6,887 bases of DNA from JBDTGE01 sp050742975 (lineage in GTDB: Bacteria > Actinomycetota > Actinomycetes > Mycobacteriales > Jatrophihabitantaceae): assembly GCA_050742975.1 (NCBI GenBank), contig JBOGDQ010000286.1, positions 1-6,887 on the forward strand, given 5' to 3'. Within the stretch, counting starts at the first letter, position 1; each line of letters starts with the position of its first letter. The position numbers and the translations under genes are program-made. This document shows positions 1-6,420 of this stretch, one piece after another. Below the pieces are notes generated by a model that had not been told where the DNA came from, searched no databases, and saw only the letters and a list, made by a program, of their open reading frames with translations.

Positions 1-1989
1 GGTCCCGGCGGCCGTCCGGGTGGGCCTGGTGGCCGCGGTGGCCGCGGCGCCAGCACGGCCGGTGCCTTCGGCCGCAAGGGCGGCGGTCCCGCTCGCGGCC
101 GTAAGAGCAAGAAGCAGCGGCGCCAGGAGTTCGACAACATGTCCGCGCCGTCGCTCGGCGGCGTGCAGGTCCCGCGCGGCAACGGCGAGGTTCTGCGGCT
201 CCCGCGTGGCGCGTCGCTGTCCGACTTCGCCGACAAGATCAACGCCGAGCCGGCCGCTCTCGTCACCGTGCTCTTCCACCTCGGCGAGATGGTCACCGCG
301 ACCCAGTCGGTCAACGAGGAGACCCTGCAACTGCTCGGCGCCGAGTTGAACTACACCGTGCAGGTGGTCAGCCCCGAGGACGAGGACCGCGAACTGCTCG
401 AGACCTTCGATCTGTCCTTCGGCGCCGACGAGGGGGTCGAGGACGACCTCATCGCCCGTCCGCCGGTCGTGACCGTCATGGGCCACGTCGACCACGGCAA
501 GACCCGCCTGCTCGACGCGATCCGCAAGACCAACGTGATCGCGGGCGAGGCCGGTGGCATCACCCAGCACATCGGTGCCTACCAGGTGCACGTCGAGCAC
601 GACGGCGACGAGCGGGCGATCACGTTCATCGACACCCCCGGTCACGAGGCGTTCACCGCCATGCGTGCCCGCGGCGCGGCAACCACCGACATCGTGGTCC
701 TCGTGGTGGCGGCCGACGACGGCGTGATGCCCCAGACGATCGAGGCGCTCAACCATGCGCAGGCCGCGGACGTGCCGGTCGTCGTAGCGGTCAACAAGAT
801 CGACAAGGAGGGCGCGAACCCTGCCAAGGTACGTCAGCAGCTGACCGAGTACGGGCTGGTCGCTGAGGAGTACGGAGGCGACACGCTGTTCGTGGACGTC
901 TCCGCGCGCAACGACGTCAACATCGACGGGCTGCTCGAAGGCATCCTGCTCACCGCTGACGCCTCGCTCGACCTGCGCGCCAACCCGGATCAGGACGCGC
1001 AGGGCATTGTCATCGAGGCTCGCCTCGACCGTGGCCGTGGTCCGGTTGCCACCCTGCTGGTGCAGCGCGGCACGCTGAACGTCGGTGACTCGATCGTCGC
1101 CGGCGATGCGTTCGGCCGGGTCCGCGCCATGCTCGACGAGAACGGCGACACCGTCGAGGTGGCCGGCCCGGCCCGTCCGGTGCAGGTACTCGGCCTGACG
1201 TCCGTGCCAGGGGCCGGTGACTCCTTCCTCGTCGTCGAGGAGGACCGCATCGCGCGGCAGATCGCCGACCGGCGTTCGGCCCGCGAGCGGAACGCGCAGC
1301 TGGCCTCCAGCCGTCGTCGGGTCTCGCTGGACGACCTCGACAAGGCGCTGGCCGCCGGCGAGGTCTCGGCGCTCAACCTGATCATCAAGGGCGACGTGTC
1401 CGGTTCGGTCGAGGCGCTCGAGGACTCGCTGCTGAACATCGACATCGGCGAGGACCGGGCGGAGGTGTCGCTGCGCGTGATTGGCCGCGGCGTCGGCGCG
1501 ATCACTGAGAACGACATCAACCTCGCGGTCGCGTCCGATGCGGTCGTCATCGGCTTCAACGTGCGTCCGGAAGGCAAGGCGCGCGAGGCGGCCGAGCGCG
1601 AGGGCGTCGACATCCGCTACTACACGGTCATCTACCAGGCCATCGACGAGATCGAGGCTGCGCTCAAGGGCATGCTCAAGCCCGAGTTCGAGGAGGTGCA
1701 ACTCGGTACCGCCGAGGTGCGCGAGGTGTTCCGGGTGCCGCGGATCGGGAACGTCGCCGGCTCGCTCGTCCGCAGCGGTCTGATCCGGCGCAACAGCAAG
1801 GCGCGCCTGGTCCGTGACGGCACCGTCGTCGCCGACAACCTGACCGTGGAGTCGTTGCGCCGCTTCAAGGACGACGCTACCGAGGTCCGCGACGGGTACG
1901 AGTGCGGTATCGGTCTGGGGTCGTACAACGACATCAAGATCGACGACGTCATCGAGACGTTCGAGCTGCGCGAGAAGCCGCGCACGTAA
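1..1989 (+). CDS. infB: Translation initiation factor IF-2, 3' part (start lies before the window)
   Basis: IF-2 is the cytoplasmic GTPase that brings fMet-tRNA to the 30S subunit and promotes 50S joining. The reading frame is open from base 1 and encodes 662 residues here. The first ~40 are a Gly/Arg-rich linker followed by the basic stretch KSKKQRRQEFDN, as in actinobacterial IF-2, so the ATG at 139 is internal and not the true start. The G domain shows all GTPase motifs: G1 GHVDHGKT at window residues 161-168, DTPGH at 211, NKID at 265, and SAR at 301. The switch I region reads GEAGGITQHIGAYQV. After it come the domain II barrel, domain III and the fMet-tRNA-binding C-terminal domain, which ends with YECGIGLGSYNDIKIDDVIE. 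No broken motif is seen in the visible part. The N-terminal domains, and probably the nusA-side neighbours, lie before the window. Identification is firm; only the N-terminus is missing. Confidence 0.98.
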   Translation, partial: GPGGRPGGPGGRGGRGASTAGAFGRKGGGPARGRKSKKQRRQEFDNMSAPSLGGVQVPRGNGEVLRLPRGASLSDFADKINAEPAALVTVLFHLGEMVTATQSVNEETLQLLGAELNYTVQVVSPEDEDRELLETFDLSFGADEGVEDDLIARPPVVTVMGHVDHGKTRLLDAIRKTNVIAGEAGGITQHIGAYQVHVEHDGDERAITFIDTPGHEAFTAMRARGAATTDIVVLVVAADDGVMPQTIEALNHAQAADVPVVVAVNKIDKEGANPAKVRQQLTEYGLVAEEYGGDTLFVDVSARNDVNIDGLLEGILLTADASLDLRANPDQDAQGIVIEARLDRGRGPVATLLVQRGTLNVGDSIVAGDAFGRVRAMLDENGDTVEVAGPARPVQVLGLTSVPGAGDSFLVVEEDRIARQIADRRSARERNAQLASSRRRVSLDDLDKALAAGEVSALNLIIKGDVSGSVEALEDSLLNIDIGEDRAEVSLRVIGRGVGAITENDINLAVASDAVVIGFNVRPEGKAREAAEREGVDIRYYTVIYQAIDEIEAALKGMLKPEFEEVQLGTAEVREVFRVPRIGNVAGSLVRSGLIRRNSKARLVRDGTVVADNLTVESLRRFKDDATEVRDGYECGIGLGSYNDIKIDDVIETFELREKPRT

Positions 1990-2000
1990 GGGCATTGCGC

Positions 2001-2050
2001 CGATCTTGTTGCGGATCGGTCGCCACGGCGGCCGGCTCGCAACAAGATCG
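2001..2050 (+). repeat. Long inverted repeat filling the infB-rbfA spacer
   Basis: Two perfect 12-base arms, CGATCTTGTTGC (2001-2012) and GCAACAAGATCG (2039-2050), flank a 26-base centre. The centre can itself fold: 2016-2023 pairs with 2028-2035, with G-U pairs at 2016-2035 and 2020-2031, around a 4-base loop CACG. In RNA nearly all 50 bases would be in one rod-like hairpin. It starts 11 bases after the infB stop and ends 13 bases before the rbfA Shine-Dalgarno sequence. There is no T tract after it, so it is not a classical intrinsic terminator. It could be an attenuator, an RNase III processing site, a 3' stabiliser of infB mRNA, or a copy of a palindromic repeat family. The structure is seen in the sequence; the role is not known. 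Confidence 0.8.
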
Positions 2051-2074
2051 CGTGACGTGACGTAGGAGGGCCAG

Positions 2075-2521
2075 ATGGCTGACCAGGCACGCGCTCGACG
2101 GATGGCCGGGCGGATCAAGCAGATCGTCGCCACCGGCATCGAGACGCAGGTCAAAGATCCGCGCCTCGGCATGGTCACCATCACCGACGTGACGCTGACC
2201 GGTGACCTGCATGACGCGACGATCTTCTACACGGTGTTCGGCGACCGCGATGCGCACGACGAGTCGGCCATGGCGCTGGAGTCGGCCAAGGGCGTGCTGC
2301 GCAGCGAGGTGGGTCGGCAGACCGGTGTGCGCTTCACGCCGACGCTGACCTTCGCCCTGGACTCGATCCCGGACACGGCCAAGCACATCGAGGACGTCCT
2401 CGCCGTCGCCGCGCAGGTGGACGCGAGGGTCGAGCAGGCGCGCCGGGACGCCCGTCCGGCCGGTGATGCTGACCCGTACCGCAAGCCCCGCGAGCCGGAC
2501 GGGGACGATCTCGAGGCATGA
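2075..2521 (+). CDS. rbfA: Ribosome-binding factor A
   Basis: RbfA is a small KH-fold protein that binds the 30S subunit near the 5' end of 16S rRNA and helps its late maturation, especially in the cold. The protein has 148 residues, in the usual actinobacterial range. Recognisable parts are the N-terminal helix MADQARARRMAGRIKQIV, the strand DPRLGMVTITDVTLTGDL, the strand ATIFYTVFG, and the helix ESAKGVLRSEVG with the Ala-x-Gly kink typical of this family's KH variant. TPTLTFALDSIPD then leads into the last helix. The final ~25 residues are charged, Pro-rich and probably disordered. The start is set by a strong AGGAGGG ribosome binding site at 2064-2070. The stop TGA (2519-2521) overlaps the next ATG (2518-2520), which suggests translational coupling to the transporter. 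DUF503, often found between infB and rbfA in actinobacteria, is absent. Confidence 0.96.
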   Translation: MADQARARRMAGRIKQIVATGIETQVKDPRLGMVTITDVTLTGDLHDATIFYTVFGDRDAHDESAMALESAKGVLRSEVGRQTGVRFTPTLTFALDSIPDTAKHIEDVLAVAAQVDARVEQARRDARPAGDADPYRKPREPDGDDLEA

Positions 2522-3867
2522 CGTCCTCGGACGCGCCGCCGGAGCACGATTCCCGGCCCGAGCACGACTCCCGGGCTGCCACCAGGCGGCTGCTCGGGCT
2601 GGCGATGTCCGCATTCGTCGTGCTGGCGGCCGAACCGCTTTACCTGCTTGTCGACACCGCCGTCGTCGGCCATCTCGGCTCAGTCCCGCTCGCCGGCCTG
2701 GGCATCGCGGCGGCGCTGATGGCCCTGCTCACCGTCGTCGGGACGTTCGTCGAGTACGGCACCACCGCGCGCGCGGCCCGCTGGTTCGGCGCCGGTCGTC
2801 CCGACGCAGCGGTGAACGAGGGCGTGCAGGCGTCCTGGCTGGCCCTCGGGATCGGCGTCGTCGTGGTCGGCCTGGGCGAGGCGCTCGCCGGGCCGATGAC
2901 CCGGCTGCTCGCCGGCGGCGGCGGGGCCACCCAGTCGGCAGCCGAGTCGTGGTTCCGCATCGCGGTCATCGGCATGCCCGGTGTGCTGGTGGTGCTGGCC
3001 GGCAACGGGTGGATGCGCGGCGTGCAGCGCACGCGCGAGCCGGTGCGGATCGTGCTTGCCGCCAACGCGCTGTCGGCGGTGGCCTCGCCGCTGCTCGTCT
3101 ACCCGGGCGGCCTGGGCCTGGAGGGGTCCGCGATCGCGAACGTGGCCGCCCAGGCGGTCGGCGGCGCGCTGTTCCTACGGTCGCTGCACCGCGCGGCGGG
3201 CGGCCTGCGTCCGGACCGCGCGATCATGCGGGCCCAGATCCTCGTCGGGCGCGACCTGATCCTGCGCGCGGCGGCGTTCCAGGTGGCGTTCCTGTCCGCT
3301 GCCGCGGTGGCCTCGCGGATCGGGACCGCGCAGATCGCCGCGCACCAGATCGGCCTGCAGCTGTGGGAGTTCACCGCGCTGCTCCTGGACTCGTTCGCGA
3401 TCGCAGCGCAGTCGCTTGTCGGCGCCGCGCTCGGTGCCTCGGATCCGGTGGCCGCCCGCAGACTGGCCTGGCAGGTCGCCCGCTGGGGGCTGTGGGCCGG
3501 GGTCGCCTTCGGCGCGCTGTACGCCGCCGGCTGGTTCCTCGTCCCGCAGGCGTTCACGTCGTCGGCCGCCGTGCAGCAGCAGGCGCACCTACTGTGGCCC
3601 TGGTTCGTCGGGATGCTCCCGGCTGCGGGCATTCTGTTCGCGTTGGACGGCGTGCTCATCGGCGCGGGCGATGTGGCCTTCCTGCGCACCCTGACGATCG
3701 TCGCAGGCGTGCTGTTCTTCGCCCCGATCAACATCGCGGCGCTGCACTGGCACTGGGGCATCGGCGGCGTCTGGGCGGGGCTGACGACCTTCATCCTGGT
3801 CCGGCTGATCGGCATGCTCCTGCGCACCCGCGGGACGAAGTGGCTGGTGCTGGGAGTGGGCGAGTGA
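2518..3867 (+). CDS. MATE family efflux transporter, DinF-like
   Basis: This is a predicted inner-membrane, cation-coupled multidrug and toxin extrusion transporter of 449 residues, the usual size for about 12 membrane helices in two six-helix halves. A polar N-terminal tail of ~23 residues contains PEHDSR twice in tandem (residues 8-19). The first membrane segment holds AAEPLYLLVDTAVVGHLG, with Asp46 in the VDTAxVGHLG signature of DinF-type MATE proteins. It is followed by EYGTTARAARWFGAG. The segment GNGWMRGVQRTREPVRIVLAAN is also typical of the subfamily. The second half begins near residue 245 (AAFQVAFLSAAAVASRIGTAQIAAHQI). Substrate cannot be predicted. The start ATG lies within the rbfA stop (ATGA), and the stop TGA is shared with the truB start (GTGA), so translation is probably coupled on both sides. 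No independent promoter is evident. The family call is firm; the name dinF is likely but not assigned, because SOS control is not shown. Confidence 0.92.
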   Translation: MTSSDAPPEHDSRPEHDSRAATRRLLGLAMSAFVVLAAEPLYLLVDTAVVGHLGSVPLAGLGIAAALMALLTVVGTFVEYGTTARAARWFGAGRPDAAVNEGVQASWLALGIGVVVVGLGEALAGPMTRLLAGGGGATQSAAESWFRIAVIGMPGVLVVLAGNGWMRGVQRTREPVRIVLAANALSAVASPLLVYPGGLGLEGSAIANVAAQAVGGALFLRSLHRAAGGLRPDRAIMRAQILVGRDLILRAAAFQVAFLSAAAVASRIGTAQIAAHQIGLQLWEFTALLLDSFAIAAQSLVGAALGASDPVAARRLAWQVARWGLWAGVAFGALYAAGWFLVPQAFTSSAAVQQQAHLLWPWFVGMLPAAGILFALDGVLIGAGDVAFLRTLTIVAGVLFFAPINIAALHWHWGIGGVWAGLTTFILVRLIGMLLRTRGTKWLVLGVGE

Positions 3868-4748
3868 GCATCGACGGTCTGGTCATCGTCGACAAGCCGG
3901 CCGGCTGGACCTCGCACGACGTGGTCGGCCGCATGCGCCGGCTCGCGCACACCCGTCGGGTCGGTCACGCGGGCACGCTGGACCCGATGGCGACTGGTGT
4001 GCTCGTCCTCGGCGTGAACAGGGCGACCCGCCTGCTGCATCACCTGGTGCTCGCGGACAAGGCGTACACCGCGACGATCCGGCTCGGCCAGGCGACGGTC
4101 ACCGACGACGCCGAGGGTGAGGTCGTGTCCGCGTCGTCCGCCGCCGAAGTCACCGACGCGCAGGTGCGCTCGGCGTTGCTGCCGCTGACCGGCGAGATCC
4201 AGCAGCGTCCGTCCGCCGTCTCCGCGATCAAGGTCGACGGGCAGCGGGCCTACCAGCGCGTCCGTGACGGCGAAGCGGTGGAACTCGCGGCCCGCCCGGT
4301 CACCGTCTCGCAGTTCGAGGCGCGCGCGTTCACCCGCCCGGCGCCCGACCTGCTGGACGTGGACGTCCAGGTGCAGTGCTCGTCGGGCACCTACGTCCGG
4401 GCGCTGGCCCGCGATCTCGGCAGCGCGATCGGGGTAGGCGGACACCTGACCGCACTGCGTCGGACCAGGGTCGGCCCGTTCGGCCTCGAGGTTGCCAAGA
4501 CCCTGGACGAGCTCGCAGCGCTGGACGATCCGGTCACCCTGCCCCTTGCCGACGCGGTGCGAACGGCCATGCCGGCGCGGGACGTCTCCGAGGACGAGGC
4601 GCGCGCGCTGTCCTTCGGTCGTTCGCTCGAACCGACCGGCGTCATGGGCACGCACGGCGCGTTCACCGCGGACGGCACGGTGATCGCGCTGCTCGCCGAG
4701 AGCGACGGCCGCGCCCGGCCCGTGCTCGTATTCACTCCCGCCGGCTGA
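3864..4748 (+). CDS. truB: tRNA pseudouridine(55) synthase TruB
   Basis: TruB converts U55 in the T-loop of tRNAs to pseudouridine and also acts as a tRNA-folding chaperone. The protein has 294 residues. It begins MSIDGLVIVDKPAGWTSHDV, and the catalytic motif GHAGTLDPMATGVL places the nucleophile at Asp40. Further family blocks are KAYTATIRLGQATVTDDAEGEV, QQRPSAVSAIKVDGQRAYQR (from residue 113), and CSSGTYVRALARDLG with the Arg that supports catalysis. A C-terminal PUA-like domain ends ARPVLVFTPAG. The start is the GTG at 3864, which overlaps the transporter stop as GTGA and has GGGAG at 3852-3856. The same frame runs open upstream to 2463, but that stretch is out of frame inside the transporter gene and is not coding. 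All key residues seen are intact. Confidence 0.97.
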   Translation: MSIDGLVIVDKPAGWTSHDVVGRMRRLAHTRRVGHAGTLDPMATGVLVLGVNRATRLLHHLVLADKAYTATIRLGQATVTDDAEGEVVSASSAAEVTDAQVRSALLPLTGEIQQRPSAVSAIKVDGQRAYQRVRDGEAVELAARPVTVSQFEARAFTRPAPDLLDVDVQVQCSSGTYVRALARDLGSAIGVGGHLTALRRTRVGPFGLEVAKTLDELAALDDPVTLPLADAVRTAMPARDVSEDEARALSFGRSLEPTGVMGTHGAFTADGTVIALLAESDGRARPVLVFTPAG

Positions 4749-4771
4749 GTCCGGCGCAGCGCGTGCACCAG

Positions 4772-4785
4772 TAGGCTCACTCGAC
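4772..4785 (+). promoter_or_regulatory. Probable -10 element for a leaderless ribF transcript
   Basis: TAGGCT at 4772-4777 fits the actinobacterial -10 pattern TAnnnT. It ends 8 bases before the ribF GTG, so transcription would begin at or within about two bases of the start codon. There is no Shine-Dalgarno sequence in front of ribF, which agrees with a leaderless message. No convincing -35 hexamer is seen; the spacer after truB is only 37 bases. This is inferred from pattern only. Confidence 0.5.
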
Positions 4786-5736
4786 GTGCAGCGCTGGCAT
4801 GGACTGGACGCCGTCCCGACCGGATGGGGCCACAGTGTGGTCACCATCGGAGTCTTCGACGGGGTGCACCGCGGCCACGCCGAGATCATCGGGCAGGCGG
4901 TAGAGCAGGCGCGGCGGCGCGGCGTCCCGAGTGTCCTCATGACCTTCGTCCCGCACCCGTCAGAGGTGGTCCGACCGGGCAGTCATCCGCCGGTGCTGAC
5001 CACGATCGTGCGGCGCGCCGAGCTGGTCGAGGAGCTCGGCGTCGAGGTGTTCTGCGCGCTGCCGTTCACGCTGGAGTTCTCCAAGCTGCCGCCGGACCAG
5101 TTCGCCCATCACGCGCTCGTGGAGCGTCTGCACGCGGTCGGCGTGATCGTCGGCGAGAACTTCCGCTTCTGGCACAAGGCGGCCGGCGACGTCGCGCTGC
5201 TGCAGCGCCTCGGCCAGAGGTTCGGCTTCACCGCGCAGGGGACGCCGCTGCTGCGGGACGGGGACACCCCGCTGTCGGCGACCTACGTCCGCACCTGCGT
5301 CCAGGCAGGGGACATGAGCGCGGCGAGCGCGGCGTTGGGGCGCCCGCACCGGCTGGACGGAGTCGTCGAGCGCGGCGATCAGCGTGGTCGCGACCTGGGC
5401 TTCCCGACGGCGAACCTGCGGACCGATGCGTGGGCCGCGGTGCCGGCCGACGGTGTCTACGCCGGCCGGGTGTGGCGCCTTGACGAGTGGGGCCGCACGG
5501 TTCCGGGCGAACCGCTGGGCACCGCGGCGATCTCGGTCGGCACGAACCCGACGTTCGAAGTGCGCCAGCGCCGGGTCGAGGCGTATGTCCTGGACTTCGA
5601 CGGCGACCTGTACGGGCAGGCGATCGGCGTCGAGTTCGCCGAGCGGCTGCGGGGCATGGAGAAGTTCGACGGGGTCGAGTCGCTGGTGCGGCAGATGCGG
5701 GCCGACGTCGCCCGGACTCGGGAGCTGATGACCTGA
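4786..5736 (+). CDS. ribF: Bifunctional riboflavin kinase / FMN adenylyltransferase
   Basis: RibF phosphorylates riboflavin to FMN and then adenylates FMN to FAD in the cytoplasm. The protein has 316 residues. The N-terminal nucleotidyltransferase domain carries GVFDGVHRGH (residues 22-31), TFVPHPSEV, and VGENFRFWHKAAGD (122-135). In the last motif Trp129 stands where a Gly is usual (FxFG). The linker motif LSATYVRTCVQAGD leads to the kinase domain, which shows GFPTANL (PTAN at 207-210), TNPTF at 253-257, and the catalytic-type Glu265 in VEAYVLDFDGDLYGQ. The start is the GTG at 4786, giving the usual N-terminus MQRWHGLD; no ribosome binding site precedes it and it is probably leaderless. It follows truB by 37 bases, a common pairing. 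A hairpin sits 5 bases after the stop. Both activities look intact apart from the Trp129 question. Confidence 0.96.
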   Translation: MQRWHGLDAVPTGWGHSVVTIGVFDGVHRGHAEIIGQAVEQARRRGVPSVLMTFVPHPSEVVRPGSHPPVLTTIVRRAELVEELGVEVFCALPFTLEFSKLPPDQFAHHALVERLHAVGVIVGENFRFWHKAAGDVALLQRLGQRFGFTAQGTPLLRDGDTPLSATYVRTCVQAGDMSAASAALGRPHRLDGVVERGDQRGRDLGFPTANLRTDAWAAVPADGVYAGRVWRLDEWGRTVPGEPLGTAAISVGTNPTFEVRQRRVEAYVLDFDGDLYGQAIGVEFAERLRGMEKFDGVESLVRQMRADVARTRELMT

Positions 5737-5740
5737 CGCG

Positions 5741-5758
5741 CCCGCCGACGAAGGCGGG
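5741..5758 (+). terminator. Terminator-like hairpin after ribF
   Basis: A perfect 6-base GC stem, CCCGCC (5741-5746) with GGCGGG (5753-5758), closes a loop GACGAA. It lies 4 bases past the ribF stop. No T tract follows, which is usual for actinobacterial hairpin terminators. It would end or weaken transcription before the eda remnant. Confidence 0.5.
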
Positions 5759-5809
5759 AGGCGAACTGCCCGAAGCACAGCGCCGTGCGGATCCCTTCGA
5801 GCACCGGGC

Positions 5810-5830
5810 CGGTTGGGGGCACCCGAACCG
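5810..5830 (+). other. Second hairpin in the ribF-eda spacer
   Basis: CGGTT (5810-5814) pairs with AACCG (5826-5830), and GGG (5815-5817) with CCC (5822-5824), around a GGCA loop with one bulged G at 5825. The 138-base spacer 5737-5874 has no gene that I can support. This stem may add to termination after ribF or sit in the leader of the broken eda; I cannot decide which. Confidence 0.35.
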
Positions 5831-5874
5831 ACGCCCAGCGGGGAAAACGTGATCGAGAACGAGGAGCTCAGCGC

Positions 5875-6263
5875 ATGAACGTCCTGGACATCAGCCCGGT
5901 GATCCCGGTGAGCGTGCTGGAGAACGCCGACGACGCCGTGCCCGTCGCGCGGGCGCTGGTCGCCGGTGGCATCCCGGTCATCGAGGTCACGCTGCGCTCG
6001 GACGCCGCCCTGGACTGCATCCGTACCGTCGTCGACAGCGTCCCCGAGATGGTGGTCGGCGCCGGCACTGTATGCACGGTCGACCAGGTCAAGCGGGCCG
6101 TCGACGCGGGATCGCGGTTCCTGGTCAGCCCTGGTGCGACCGACCGGCTGTTGGACGCGCTGCAGGACAGCGGCCTGCCGTTCCTGGCCGGCACGGCGAC
6201 GCCGTCGGACATGCTGCGGCTGCTGGAGCGGGGATCACCGAGGCGAAGCTGTTCCCGGCCTGA
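5875..6263 (+). pseudogene. eda: KDPG aldolase remnant, frameshifted and truncated
   Basis: The intact family enzyme cleaves 2-keto-3-deoxy-6-phosphogluconate to pyruvate and glyceraldehyde 3-phosphate (Entner-Doudoroff pathway and sugar acid breakdown). The start ATG at 5875 has GAGGAG at 5861-5866. The first ~119 residues match the family well: VIPVSVLENADDAV, GGIPVIEVTLRS with the catalytic Glu37, VVGAGTVCTVDQV, FLVSPGATDRLLD and GLPFLAGTATPSDMLRLLERG. At the G run 6230-6233 one G is missing. Re-reading one base restores ITEAKLFPA, which contains the Schiff-base Lys (codon 6246-6248), but then a TGA at 6261-6263 stops it. About 80 C-terminal residues, including the phosphate-binding TGGI region, are absent from every downstream frame. 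Read without the shift, the frame runs to 6375 and adds an unrelated Arg-rich tail (166 residues in all). Two independent lesions make decay far likelier than a sequencing slip or programmed frameshift. Lying between ribF and rpsO is unusual for eda. Confidence 0.85.
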
Positions 6264-6264
6264 G

Positions 6265-6292
6265 CCGGCGATTCGCCTGCACCGGCGATTCG
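6265..6292 (+). repeat. 11-base direct repeat at the broken end of eda
   Basis: CCGGCGATTCG occurs at 6265-6275 and again at 6282-6292, a 17-base period with a 6-base spacer. It begins directly after the TGA that ends the restored eda frame, exactly where homology to the aldolase stops. It may mark a slippage or deletion junction; this is inference from position. Confidence 0.65.
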
Positions 6293-6310
6293 TCCGTGCC
6301 GAGCTCGCAC

Positions 6311-6319
6311 TGGTAGCCT
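6311..6319 (+). promoter_or_regulatory. Probable extended -10 promoter of rpsO
   Basis: TGG followed by TAGCCT (6314-6319) gives an extended -10 element (TGn then TAnnnT). Transcription would start near 6326, leaving a leader of about 95 bases before the rpsO GTG. No clear -35 match is seen at 16-18 bases upstream. An own promoter agrees with the usual separate control of rpsO-pnp. Confidence 0.5.
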
Positions 6320-6320
6320 G

Positions 6321-6353
6321 GCTGCGGGCCTTCCTTCACGGGCCCCGCGCAGC
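6321..6353 (+). promoter_or_regulatory. Hairpin at the start of the rpsO leader
   Basis: GGGCC (6326-6330) pairs perfectly with GGCCC (6341-6345) around a 10-base loop, and would form the extreme 5' end of the predicted transcript. On the DNA the symmetry is wider: GCTGCG (6321-6326) and CGCAGC (6348-6353) are also complementary. In many bacteria S15 binds a structured leader of its own mRNA to limit translation, so this could be part of such a control element. A second weak stem pairs GGTG (6384-6387) with CACC (6398-6401) just before the ribosome binding site. S15 binding itself is inference. Confidence 0.4.
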
Positions 6354-6420
6354 GTGCGTTCGATTCCCATCGTGACCAAGACCGGTGGGGCGCCCTGCAC
6401 CGACACCAAGGGAGTCGTCC

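Noticed and set aside
990..1613. 207-residue Ser/Arg-rich open frame on the minus strand
   Set aside because: Antisense to the conserved C-terminal half of infB with composition typical of a complementary shadow frame.
2463..3863. Open frame upstream of truB that would make a 761-residue protein
   Set aside because: It is out of frame with rbfA and the MATE gene, is extremely Arg/Gly-rich in the way of shadow frames in G+C-rich DNA, and TruB homology begins exactly at the GTG at 3864.
3099..4940. 613-residue open frame on the minus strand
   Set aside because: It lies antisense across the MATE gene, truB and the start of ribF, has biased composition and no recognisable family; it is a high-G+C shadow.
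5785..5874. Upstream extension of eda to the ATG at 5785
   Set aside because: The added 30 residues match nothing in the aldolase family, and the ribosome binding site GAGGAG at 5861-5866 fixes the start at 5875.
6226..6263. Programmed -1 frameshift in eda
   Set aside because: The site CGGGGATC is not a good slippery heptamer, no pseudoknot is evident, and the shifted product would still end before the phosphate-binding region.
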